A DNA stretch of 11,193 nt from JAZGDL01 sp036477795 (GTDB lineage: Bacteria; Planctomycetota; Phycisphaerae; UBA1845): NCBI GenBank assembly GCA_036477795.1, contig JAZGDL010000271.1:1-11193 (forward strand). The letters run 5' to 3'. Positions within the stretch are counted from its first letter, which is position 1, and every line of letters starts with the position of its first letter. The notes below the pieces were generated by a model that was not told where the DNA came from, did no database searches, and was given only the letters and a program-made list of their open reading frames with translations. Position numbers and translations under genes: made by a program. Of the stretch, positions 1 through 7,148 are shown piece after piece.

Positions 1-898
1 CGTCGTGGCGGAGGGCTTGGTAGCGTGCCACCGGGTCGGCGAACGTCTTGCCGGCCTCAACGATCTGGCGGGCGCGCAGCAGGACCTGGTTTGCCTGGTT
101 ATAACGATCGCTGAGCACGTGGTCGCGAACCTCGCGTTCAGCCTGGCGGTAGGTGGCCACGGTGCGCTGCCAGGCGATGGCATGGCGTTCCTTGTAGCGA
201 TCGATGAGGGCCCGGGCGTCGGACTCGACCAGTTCATGTTGGGCCAGGCGCTCACGCCCGGCGATCGCTTCAGGATAGCCCGGGACCTGCCGCAGGGCCT
301 GGCCGAAGAGTCGCTCAGCCTCGTGGAGGCGTCCGGCATCCATCGCCTGGTAAGCTTCACGAGTCAGCACTCTGGCCCGAAGCGACCTTCGTTGACGGGT
401 GATGTCCGGATCGGTTTCGTCGAACGGTTCCTGTGGTGTCGCGGCGTCAGCGCCGCCGGTTGGCGCCGCTTCTGGGGCGGTTTCGATCTTGCGCAGTTCG
501 GCGGCTGCCGCCTGTACGGTCTCTTTGGCGGCGAAGGCGTTATCGCGGATGTCGCGCAACAAGCCTTGGGCATCGTCGACTCGTCCCTCGGCCAGGGCCA
601 GCAACGCCGCTTCGTAGTCGGCTTCGGCTTTTTGAAACATGGACACGGCCAACTCGGCCCGCTGGAGGTACTCGGCGTGGGTTGTGCGGTCGGCATCATC
701 GAGCTGCTGCGGGTCGATCTGATTCAGCGCGTGGCGGGCGCCGACAAAGTCGCCTTCGTTGAAGAGCTGGATGGCAGCCTGGAGTGCTTCGGCGGCGTCT
801 GGCAGTTCGTCCTGGCTGCGGGCGTATGAGGCCAGCACGAACACTGCGGCGACACCGAGCGCTCTTGCGACGCGCGGCATTCTCGTGGTTGATTTCAC
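1..898 (-). CDS. Exported TPR-rich protein, probable N-terminus of a secretin (PilQ/GspD-like), partial
   Basis: This reading frame is open from a GTG at 898 to the window edge (299 codons plus one base); the C-terminal part is missing. The start is well supported: AAGGAGGTT at 912-904 lies 7 bases upstream. Residues 1-28 form a signal peptide (basic start, then an Ala/Val/Leu core ending near ASYA-RSQ). Residues about 35-130 and 170-215 are helical TPR-like repeats (for example EALQAAIQLFNEGDFVGARH and LHEAERLFGQALRQVPGYPE). They are split by an Ala/Pro/Asp-rich linker (about 135-165), and an Arg-rich helical stretch follows to the edge. It is the last visible gene of the pilM operon, where pilQ usually sits, and planctomycete secretins often carry long TPR N-termini. 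No secretin N-domain or beta-domain is visible, so the secretin call is inference. It could simply be a periplasmic TPR protein. It is sure as a gene and moderate as a secretin. Confidence 0.6.
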   Translation of the reverse strand, partial: MKSTTRMPRVARALGVAAVFVLASYARSQDELPDAAEALQAAIQLFNEGDFVGARHALNQIDPQQLDDADRTTHAEYLQRAELAVSMFQKAEADYEAALLALAEGRVDDAQGLLRDIRDNAFAAKETVQAAAAELRKIETAPEAAPTGGADAATPQEPFDETDPDITRQRRSLRARVLTREAYQAMDAGRLHEAERLFGQALRQVPGYPEAIAGRERLAQHELVESDARALIDRYKERHAIAWQRTVATYRQAEREVRDHVLSDRYNQANQVLLRARQIVEAGKTFADPVARYQALRHD

Positions 899-903
899 CG
901 GGG

Positions 904-912
904 AACCTCCTT
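904..912 (-). promoter_or_regulatory. Strong Shine-Dalgarno that fixes a GTG start
   Basis: On the minus strand AAGGAGGTT is close to the full anti-Shine-Dalgarno complement and ends a few bases before the GTG at 898. It decides the start of the exported TPR protein over the in-frame ATG six codons further in. Confidence 0.8.
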
Positions 913-974
913 GGGGTTTGGCAAGCATTGCGGCGGAAAGTCTAGTTGGATCTGCCGCCGGCGGCAAGTCCCCA

Positions 975-2828
975 CTAACGCCGGGGCCTGGTCAGGTCTG
1001 CAACTTTTTCCTTGAAAGCTTTGTATTCGCTGCTTTTTCGGTCGTCTTCCAGGATACGCTGGCGCAGCTCGCCGTCGCCATCCACGTAGACCAGCGCGAC
1101 GGTGGGCATGGGGGACTCAATTGTGAAGCCGGACCGGCCCCTTCTTCGCTTGGGCCGGAACATGTAATCGTAGTCGATGTCGACGACCTTCCCGCCAGCG
1201 TCGAAGCGAACAAGCGGTTTGTCGGGCTGGCCGCCGGCCAGCAGACGGACGGTCTCTCGGGCGGCGCCACCTATGGGCCGGTTCATCTCAAGGGGAAAGC
1301 TGTGCTTGACCCAGACGCCTTCGTACCACTTGAAGATGGTGGTTTTCGCGCCGGAGCGGCTAATGGTGTTGCCGCTGGTCAGGAAGAACTGCGTATCAAG
1401 CGGAATGTAGACATCGTCGGTTGGTTCGGACCAGTCCCCGACGACGTAAACGCGTTTGGAATCCTCAGCGTCGCCCAGGTCGGAGGGGACGGCGCAGAAG
1501 CGGTTGTAGAGTCGAACGCGCATGCGGTATTGGTACGTTTTTCCAGAGGCGGACCCACCGAACCTTTCAGCGGCTGCGTCGTGGGCCCAGACAATCTGGT
1601 AGCGCGATTTTCGCTCAGGCCCGGCATCTTGCTTTTTATCCGCACGACCACGTCCTGGGCGGCGTAGATCGTCAAGAACCCCTTGCCTTGCCTGAGCGAT
1701 TTTTTCTCTGGCCTCATTCTCTTGCGCGGTGGTCGCGCCCTGCATTTTCTCGGCCGCCTCTGCCATTCTGCGGGCTTCTTCCCATTGGTGCTGCTCCAGC
1801 AGACGATCAACCTCGTCGAGTGTCTTCCGGACAATCTCACGTGGATTCTTCGGTTCCTCTTCAGCCGGCGCCAGGTCAGTTTGTACCGGATACTCTCGCG
1901 GGTCACACGACGAGGGGTCGGGGCACAACTCGCGGTCCAGGGCGGGAATGTCGACGCCCTCAAACTTGGGGTAAAGCCAATCGTCCCCGTACTGTTTCTC
2001 CGGGAACATCGGCCGGAAGATATCCGCCTGAACCTCTCGCAGCAAATCGAAGAACTGGCTGACGCGGATTTGCGTGTCCTCACTGGCGACGGTTTCCCCG
2101 GTGAGGCCTTTCCCTATTTCGACCTCGGGCAAGTCGCGCAGTTCGAGCGGCATATAGGCGTCGACGTCGGCCCAATCGGCGTAGGAGCCGTCATGCCTTT
2201 TTTCCCGGCGTTGGAGATCGACGCCGACAATATAGGGATTCCGCCGCCCGGAATCGTAGCCGGCGCTCTTGCAAACGCTAATCTGTTGCTGCTGGTCGAA
2301 CCTGGCGGCTATGGTGACCCAGTTGACGTCGAACTGAAAGGCCCCCGGGAACTCGTGCGTGGGGGGACTGTCACCAAACGTTGCCGCCGGCCAGCGGATG
2401 AGCGTCGATCGTCCGGTGGTGACCATCGGCTTCATGGGGGCGATGACCTTGGCGAGCTTGATTTCGCCGACGCTGGGAGGGGCCTCCCCGATGTCGGGGA
2501 TTCGGGGCCCGAACGGCACGGGGGAGTGCATGTCGGGGCCCAGCTTGGCGTAGGCCAGCGGTTCGGCGGCCTCGCGGAACATGGGCACGTAGTTGACAAC
2601 TTCGACCTCGTCGGGCTTTGCGCTGCGGAGCTTTTCTCGCAGGCGCTGCCCCTGGTCGCGGATGCCGGCGTCGATGCTGCCGGGACCGACTAGCTGGCCG
2701 CCCAACTCGATCTTGCTCGGCGTCGAGATGAGATAGACAACGATCGCCGCAACCAGCACAACGGCGCACAAACCGAGGATGCCCTTTTCGATGTGTCGTT
2801 CAACGATACTGACGGGTTGCTTGGCCAT
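975..2828 (-). CDS. Membrane-anchored 617-residue protein of the pil-like cluster with two FnIII-like segments
   Basis: I do not recognise this as a named family. The ATG at 2828 has GGAG 8 bases upstream. Residues 17-35 are one membrane segment after a basic start, so most of the protein should be periplasmic. Residues about 135-232 (beta-rich, ending YIVGVDLQRREKR...YADWADV) and about 408-478 (TYQYRMRVRLYN...GDWSEPTDDVYIP) read like fibronectin-III-type sandwiches. Between them is an Asp/Glu/Pro-rich linker and a charged helical, TPR-like stretch (330-390). The C-terminus ends in a beta-strand-rich part and a basic helix. The gene lies 43 bases after the PilO-like gene and 76 bases before the presumed secretin, which is the pilP position. 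PilP itself is usually a short lipoprotein. No consensus lipobox is present here, so a PilP-like bridging role to the outer-membrane pore is inferred from position only. Confidence 0.9.
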   Translation of the reverse strand: MAKQPVSIVERHIEKGILGLCAVVLVAAIVVYLISTPSKIELGGQLVGPGSIDAGIRDQGQRLREKLRSAKPDEVEVVNYVPMFREAAEPLAYAKLGPDMHSPVPFGPRIPDIGEAPPSVGEIKLAKVIAPMKPMVTTGRSTLIRWPAATFGDSPPTHEFPGAFQFDVNWVTIAARFDQQQQISVCKSAGYDSGRRNPYIVGVDLQRREKRHDGSYADWADVDAYMPLELRDLPEVEIGKGLTGETVASEDTQIRVSQFFDLLREVQADIFRPMFPEKQYGDDWLYPKFEGVDIPALDRELCPDPSSCDPREYPVQTDLAPAEEEPKNPREIVRKTLDEVDRLLEQHQWEEARRMAEAAEKMQGATTAQENEAREKIAQARQGVLDDLRRPGRGRADKKQDAGPERKSRYQIVWAHDAAAERFGGSASGKTYQYRMRVRLYNRFCAVPSDLGDAEDSKRVYVVGDWSEPTDDVYIPLDTQFFLTSGNTISRSGAKTTIFKWYEGVWVKHSFPLEMNRPIGGAARETVRLLAGGQPDKPLVRFDAGGKVVDIDYDYMFRPKRRRGRSGFTIESPMPTVALVYVDGDGELRQRILEDDRKSSEYKAFKEKVADLTRPRR

Positions 2829-2871
2829 GGGTTGCTCTCCCGATCGTCGCCGCGCCCGGGATGACGAATAC

Positions 2872-4131
2872 CTAGGATTCCTCGTCGTCGGTCGGTCGTG
2901 TCTTGCCTATGCCGCCGAGCACCTCATCGGGCATGATGCGGCGGTAGATGTCGCCGAAGAAGATAGTTTCAAAATCGATCAGCACCGTCACCACCGGGTC
3001 TTCACCGTATATCTTGCCGGACATGTCCAGCGAGAGGAGATCCTCCGGATCGTGGGCGTAGGCCAGGTTCAATACCGTATGGAACTTGTTCTTGCATATC
3101 TCGTTGATAATCAACGGCAGGTCGCGCGGATCGACCACCATCTTCAAGGAGAACCGAACGAGCTCGTACAGAGCGGTGGTGGTGTTCTTGGTGAACACGC
3201 TTTCGCTGGTCGAGGGTGGGTCGGCGGCGTCAAAACCGGTCACGCTGCGGCTTCGGGGCCTTGTATCCGCGGAGGGAAGCAGATAATCCGAAACGCGGAT
3301 GGAGATCAATTCCTTGACGGGCAGCACGCCTACCCAGGGATCGACGTTCAGGGCCTGGGCGGCGGTGTCGTTGATGCGGGCCAGCGACTCGACCACGTCC
3401 TGCTGCACCCATAGGGATAGCTGGCCGGCCCACATGTCCTCCGGCCGGGGGTAGGTTGCGACAGCCTTGATGTCGAAGGCCTGGCTGTAATCGGCGTAGC
3501 AGCGTATCTCCCAGGCCCGGACGATGGCGGCACGGGCGGTGGCGGACTCGCGTGCGGCGGCGGTAGTGATCAGGCCCGATTTGTAGTCCTCCTCCGGCGG
3601 CGCAGTGTCTTGGGGCCCACCCCTCTGGGATGGCTCGGTCGGCTGATCGACTCCAAAAGCCGTGGCGGCTCGCTGCTCTTCTCTCATGATCTCCTGCATC
3701 TTGCTCACGTCGGAGGGCGTCGGGGGCATGCCCGCCTTGAGGCGCTTGAGCATTTTGTCGAATTCGGCCAGATAAATCTCGCGAAAACTCAGCATCCCGT
3801 TGCGGGTGGCTTCCGGGAAAAACGCTTCGCCTTCCGGGGGCCTGAGCGCAGCGTAGCGATTGAACGCGTACGCCTGCTGCAGGAGTTCCTGGTAGTATCG
3901 CCGGACGGTTTCCACGCGCTGACGCTCGACGGCGATAGTCTCGTCGTTGGCAGCCTCCTTCGTGAAACGGCTGAACTTGCCGTGCAGACTCTTGACCCCC
4001 TTCAACTGATCGCTAACGTCGGACATCTTGGCCATCCCCAGGACGCCGACGCCCACCGATGACAACACCACCAGGCCACAGATGATGTTGAACAGGTGGG
4101 TCTTGAGGAAGCTAAGCACGGATCGCATCAT
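2872..4131 (-). CDS. Bitopic membrane protein with PilO-like layout
   Basis: The product is 419 residues from the ATG at 4131 (a second ATG follows directly), with GGAG 7 bases upstream. Residues 14-34 are a single membrane segment, then comes a charged coiled-coil-like stretch (about 36-90, with repeated Lys/Glu/Arg and QRVETVRRYYQELLQQ). A Pro/Gln/Glu-rich linker lies around 160-183. The C-terminal domain (about 318-400) contains LYELVRFSLKMVVDPRDLPL and alternating strands and helices. A short cytoplasmic tail, one membrane segment, a coiled coil and a ferredoxin-like C-terminal domain is the PilO/GspM plan, and the gene sits between the PilM gene and the presumed PilP/secretin genes. Sequence similarity to PilO is not obvious by eye, so the role as an inner-membrane alignment subunit is inferred from topology and gene order. 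Confidence 0.9.
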   Translation of the reverse strand: MMRSVLSFLKTHLFNIICGLVVLSSVGVGVLGMAKMSDVSDQLKGVKSLHGKFSRFTKEAANDETIAVERQRVETVRRYYQELLQQAYAFNRYAALRPPEGEAFFPEATRNGMLSFREIYLAEFDKMLKRLKAGMPPTPSDVSKMQEIMREEQRAATAFGVDQPTEPSQRGGPQDTAPPEEDYKSGLITTAAARESATARAAIVRAWEIRCYADYSQAFDIKAVATYPRPEDMWAGQLSLWVQQDVVESLARINDTAAQALNVDPWVGVLPVKELISIRVSDYLLPSADTRPRSRSVTGFDAADPPSTSESVFTKNTTTALYELVRFSLKMVVDPRDLPLIINEICKNKFHTVLNLAYAHDPEDLLSLDMSGKIYGEDPVVTVLIDFETIFFGDIYRRIMPDEVLGGIGKTRPTDDEES

Positions 4132-4227
4132 AATCTTTCTCCCGGTCCGGCCGCCGCTTGGTGATTCTTACTGAAAACCCTGCGCTGGCGCTTGGGGCTC
4201 GGAAAACGATCGAACGGATCCAAGGCG

Positions 4228-6270
4228 TCAGGGACCTTGCTCTTTTGGCGGTTTCTCGGGCAAATCGGCCAGCACCACATCCAGTTTCATCTCAAAGGAC
4301 CAATCGTTGTCCATGGTCTCGTCGGTCACGGGATCATATTTGAAGGCCAGCAGGTTCTTACGTGGTTTCGTTTTCGGTGGTCGCCTGCGTGTGGGGGGCA
4401 CGCCCGGGGGCGGTGTGCGCTTGCCATCCTTGTCGCCGAAATCCCAGCCGCCGGTGATCACCACACGATTGATGAAAAACCCGGCGCCGGACTGGCGGCC
4501 TTTCTCGTGCAGTGCGGTCCGGAAGGCGTCGGCGACGTACTGGTAGCGGTTGCCGTTGGGTGTTCGGCATCTAAGGGTGACCAGGAATCCGCTCCGCTTC
4601 TCGGGGTCGGCGTAGTCGACGGTATCGATGTTGTCGCGGACCACGACGTCGTACAAGTCAACGGAACTCAGGTCGTCATAGTACTCGGCCTTGAAACTTT
4701 CGATGAAAACCTCGGTACGCTTGTTTCGGGCCAGCTTTCCGGTCAGGTCGGCATGGACTCTGGAGGCGTATTCCACGGGACCTTTGGCATCGGCCAGGCC
4801 CGCCAGCGGGGCCGGCAGGGCTGCGTGAATGGTGGAGAGGATTTTCGGCCAGACGGCTTTGTTGCGCTGCAGCGTGAGTATATCCTTGCTCCGCTGCACC
4901 TCGGACAGCCCTTCGTTTTTGTATTTCTTCTCTTCCTTGCTGAGCGCTTCCGCCACGGCCAGCCACGTCGCCCCCTCCTGTCGCGGCGGGACACCGGAAA
5001 CACCACGCTTCAGGGTCCGTACAGCTTCATCGAAGGACATGGTGGAGACGTTCTGGCCTTTGTCTGCCGCCAGCGTGCCCAGATCGCTTTGCCGCCGGAA
5101 CCAGACCATGCCCGATGCCAGCACCAGGCAGGCGGCGGCCGCGGCGAAGAATGGTCTTTTCTTTCGCCAGACAACTTGCTTGACAATGGATGGCGGCAGC
5201 AGGTTGCTCTTGATAACGTTGGACGGGGGCAGGGCCTTGGCCATTTCCAGGCCCTGAACGGCCAATCCATAGCTGACCACGAAGCTGGGCAACTGCTCTT
5301 TGAATACGTCGTCGTCGCGGATTTCAGCGGCGTTGGCCATCTTGAATGACTCGGGCCTGTCGACCGGCATCTGCAGATTCTGCTGCAGGTACTTCTGCAA
5401 ACCGGGAAGCTTGAAGGCATTGCCCAGACCGATCACACGCTTGAGCTCGATGTCGCGGTGGGTGGAGCGGTAGAAGCCCAGGGAGCGCGAGAGTTCCTGC
5501 ACGAACTCGGCGAAGACGGGGCGCATGGCCTGGAAGACCTGGCGGGCATACTTGCTGGTGGCGGCAGTTCGCTTGAGATTCTCCGCCTTGGAGAAGGAGA
5601 GCTTGAAGGCTTTGACCAACGCCTCGGTGAACTTGTTCCCTCCCAGGGGGATGGTGCGTGTCCACAGGCTGTGCCGGGTGGCGACGATGAGATTGGTGTT
5701 TTCCGCGCCGACGTCCAGCAGGACGCTGGCGCCTTCCTCCAGGCGTTGATCGAACTGCATGGCGTTGTACAGCGCCAGCGGCGCCGCTTGAACGGCGATG
5801 GGCTCGATGCCGGCCAGCTCGTAGGGAATCAGATAGTCGCGGATCAGGTCGCGCTTGATCGCGAAAATGCCGACTTCGATGTCGGGGCTGTCTTCCTCCT
5901 GAAAGGTCTGGTAGTCCCAGATCACTTCGTCGAGATCGAAGGGTATCTGCTGATCGGCTTCGTAGCGGACGATGTCGGGGATTTTCTTGGCCTCCACCGG
6001 TGGAAGCTTGCTGAAACGGGCCAGCGTGTGCTGGCCGGGGACGCCCACCACAATCTTGTCGCGGGTCACGTCATGCCGGCTGAGGAAACGCTGTAACGCC
6101 TCACCGATCAGTTGATAGTGGTTGCCTTCGGCTTCGGAGATGATTGAGGGATGTTCCTGGTAGTCCTGATCGATGATGTCGACCATACCGTCAGCGCCGG
6201 CACGGAGCTTGAGCGCCTTGACGGCACACTTGCCGACGTCAATCCCCCAAACCGCAACCGGTCCCGCCAT
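4228..6270 (-). CDS. pilM: PilM-type actin-like ATPase fused to a membrane anchor and periplasmic domain (PilM-PilN-like)
   Basis: The product is 680 residues, nearly twice the usual PilM length of about 350. Residues 1-345 are clear PilM: phosphate-1 motif GIDVGKCAVKAL (9-20), the family stretch VVGVPGQHTLARFSKLP (74-90), KKIPDIVRYEADQQIPFDLD (95-114), phosphate-2 motif LLDVGAENTNLIV (184-196), and adenosine motif VIGLGNAFKLPGLQKYL (279-295). A basic stretch (RKKRP) leads into one membrane segment (about 373-391). The remaining 290 residues are periplasmic: a helical charged part, a compact alpha/beta part (about 515-610), then a Pro/Arg/Lys-rich linker (about 615-640) and a last strand. PilM normally binds the cytoplasmic tail of PilN; here the anchor and periplasmic part appear covalently joined. 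The ATG at 6270 is set by AGGAG 6 bases upstream. It heads the operon and is preceded by a hairpin-forming heptamer array. PilM is certain; the PilN-like nature of the C-terminal part is inference. Confidence 0.93.
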   Translation of the reverse strand: MAGPVAVWGIDVGKCAVKALKLRAGADGMVDIIDQDYQEHPSIISEAEGNHYQLIGEALQRFLSRHDVTRDKIVVGVPGQHTLARFSKLPPVEAKKIPDIVRYEADQQIPFDLDEVIWDYQTFQEEDSPDIEVGIFAIKRDLIRDYLIPYELAGIEPIAVQAAPLALYNAMQFDQRLEEGASVLLDVGAENTNLIVATRHSLWTRTIPLGGNKFTEALVKAFKLSFSKAENLKRTAATSKYARQVFQAMRPVFAEFVQELSRSLGFYRSTHRDIELKRVIGLGNAFKLPGLQKYLQQNLQMPVDRPESFKMANAAEIRDDDVFKEQLPSFVVSYGLAVQGLEMAKALPPSNVIKSNLLPPSIVKQVVWRKKRPFFAAAAACLVLASGMVWFRRQSDLGTLAADKGQNVSTMSFDEAVRTLKRGVSGVPPRQEGATWLAVAEALSKEEKKYKNEGLSEVQRSKDILTLQRNKAVWPKILSTIHAALPAPLAGLADAKGPVEYASRVHADLTGKLARNKRTEVFIESFKAEYYDDLSSVDLYDVVVRDNIDTVDYADPEKRSGFLVTLRCRTPNGNRYQYVADAFRTALHEKGRQSGAGFFINRVVITGGWDFGDKDGKRTPPPGVPPTRRRPPKTKPRKNLLAFKYDPVTDETMDNDWSFEMKLDVVLADLPEKPPKEQGP

Positions 6271-6281
6271 CAGTCACTCCT

Positions 6282-6342
6282 AGAGAACTAGAAACTAGAA
6301 ACGAGAAAAAGCTTCGGCGTCCATCTCTAGTTTCTAGTCTCT
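6282..6342 (-). repeat. Inverted heptamer repeat / hairpin in the pilM leader
   Basis: ACTAGAAACTAGA at 6287-6299 is perfectly complementary to TCTAGTTTCTAGT at 6326-6338. With one bulged A at 6286 the pairing extends by four more pairs (AGAG 6282-6285 with CTCT 6339-6342), giving 17 pairs and a 26-base loop. Both arms are made of period-7 units: ACTAGAA, ACTAGAA, ACGAGAA at 6287-6307, and TCTAGTT, TCTAGTC, TCTGGTT, TCCAGTT at 6326-6353. In the pilM transcript the stem ends directly next to the AGGAG ribosome binding site (6281-6277), so it could affect pilM translation or act as a cruciform in the divergent region. What the repeat does is not shown by the sequence. Confidence 0.85.
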
Positions 6343-6389
6343 GGTTTCCAGTTTGTCGAGTGCATTTCTGGAGGTGCGGCTGACGGTTC

Positions 6390-6417
6390 TTGCCGAACGG
6401 CGCCGCCGGGCTACACT
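6390..6417 (+). promoter_or_regulatory. Possible sigma-70-type promoter for the MBL hydrolase/glycosyltransferase unit
   Basis: TTGCCG (6390-6395) and TACACT (6412-6417) are separated by 16 bases, each matching 4 of 6 consensus positions, about 70 bases before the GTG start. The spacing is right, but the matches are modest and the planctomycete consensus is less certain, so this is a candidate only. The rest of the 219-base divergent region (6271-6489) shows nothing else apart from the heptamer repeat. Confidence 0.3.
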
Positions 6418-6489
6418 CCCCGGCGCGATGTTTGTGCTGATATTCCTATCTGCACGGGATCGAACAATGAACCATCGCGGAGAGTGAAC

Positions 6490-7143
6490 GTGCCCGATCA
6501 GCGTTTGCAGTTCCATGTGACCAACGACCAGATGTTCGCCGAGAACGGCTACACGCTTTACCTGCGGGACGGCGGGGCCTGCTGGATCGTCGACCCCGGT
6601 CTGCCCCCGCAGGCGGAGCAGATTCTGGAGTTCATCGGTGAGCACCGGCTCCAGCCCCTAGCGATTATGCTGACCCATGCCCATGCCGACCATATCGCCG
6701 GCATCGACGAAGTGGTCGCGGGGGCCGGGGAGTTGCCCATCTTCCTGGGCCGCGGCGAATGGCCCATGCTGACCGACCCCGATGAGAATCTCTCGTCGAA
6801 CTTGGGGATGCCCGTCACCGTGGCAGCCGACAACATTCAGGATCTCACCGTCGGCGCCGTTCTGGAGCTGGACTCGACCCGCTGGGTGGTGGGTGACGTG
6901 TCCGGGCATTCGCCGGACGCCCGAAGCTTCTATTGTGCCGAGCAATCGATCGTCATCGTGGGGGACGCTCTGTTTGCGGGAAGCATCGGGCGCAGCGATT
7001 TCCATCACAGCGACGCCGGGAAGTTGTTAGCCAATATTCGTGAGACGCTGCTGACCCTCCCCGACGACACACGCGTGCTTTCCGGTCACGGCCCGGAGAC
7101 GACCATCGGCCTGGAGCGGGCCGGAAACCCATTCCTGGTGTAG
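6490..7143 (+). CDS. MBL-fold metallo-hydrolase (glyoxalase II-like)
   Basis: The product is 217 residues from the GTG at 6490. That start is preferred over the in-frame GTG at 6484 because GGAG at 6479-6482 lies 7 bases before the former but nearly touches the latter. The metal-binding set of the metallo-beta-lactamase fold is complete: THAHADHIAG (62-71; ligands H63, H65, D67, H68), GHSPDA with H140, GDALFAGSIGRSDF with bridging D159, and SGHGPETTIGLER with H200, ending in the family NPFL. Length and motifs fit the small glyoxalase II-like (hydroxyacylglutathione hydrolase-type) hydrolases. The C-terminal HAGH substrate domain of full-length GloB is absent, so the substrate cannot be named. 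There is no signal peptide, so it should be cytoplasmic. It lies 5 bases before the glycosyltransferase gene in an apparent two-gene operon. Confidence 0.93.
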   Translation: MPDQRLQFHVTNDQMFAENGYTLYLRDGGACWIVDPGLPPQAEQILEFIGEHRLQPLAIMLTHAHADHIAGIDEVVAGAGELPIFLGRGEWPMLTDPDENLSSNLGMPVTVAADNIQDLTVGAVLELDSTRWVVGDVSGHSPDARSFYCAEQSIVIVGDALFAGSIGRSDFHHSDAGKLLANIRETLLTLPDDTRVLSGHGPETTIGLERAGNPFLV

Positions 7144-7148
7144 CGGCA

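Noticed and set aside
5..829. Long plus-strand open frame of 274 codons
   Set aside because: It is antisense to the exported TPR gene, which has a strong ribosome binding site, a signal peptide and TPR periodicity. The plus-strand product has no recognisable domain.
953..966. 14-base perfect palindrome TGCCGCCGGCGGCA between two operon genes
   Set aside because: It is short, loopless and made of GC runs common in this genome, with no U-tract; it could be chance.
1683..2693. Plus-strand open frame of 336 codons opposite the 617-residue protein
   Set aside because: High GC leaves antisense frames open. The minus-strand frame has a membrane anchor, ribosome binding site and operon context; this one has none.
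4192..5349. Plus-strand open frame of 385 codons opposite the pilM 3' half
   Set aside because: It is antisense to a clear PilM fusion, and the product is a Gly/Val/Gln-rich translation without motifs.
6190..6212. Sigma-54 promoter-like sequence (GGCACG, spacer, TTGA) on the plus strand
   Set aside because: It lies deep inside the pilM coding region, lacks the full GC element of the consensus, and no gene follows it on that strand.
6484..6486. Upstream GTG as start of the MBL hydrolase
   Set aside because: The GGAG at 6479-6482 is almost adjacent to it, which is too close; the GTG at 6490 has proper spacing.
6428..6487. 19-codon plus-strand mini-ORF (ATG to TGA) before the MBL hydrolase
   Set aside because: No ribosome binding site precedes the ATG and the peptide shows nothing leader-like.
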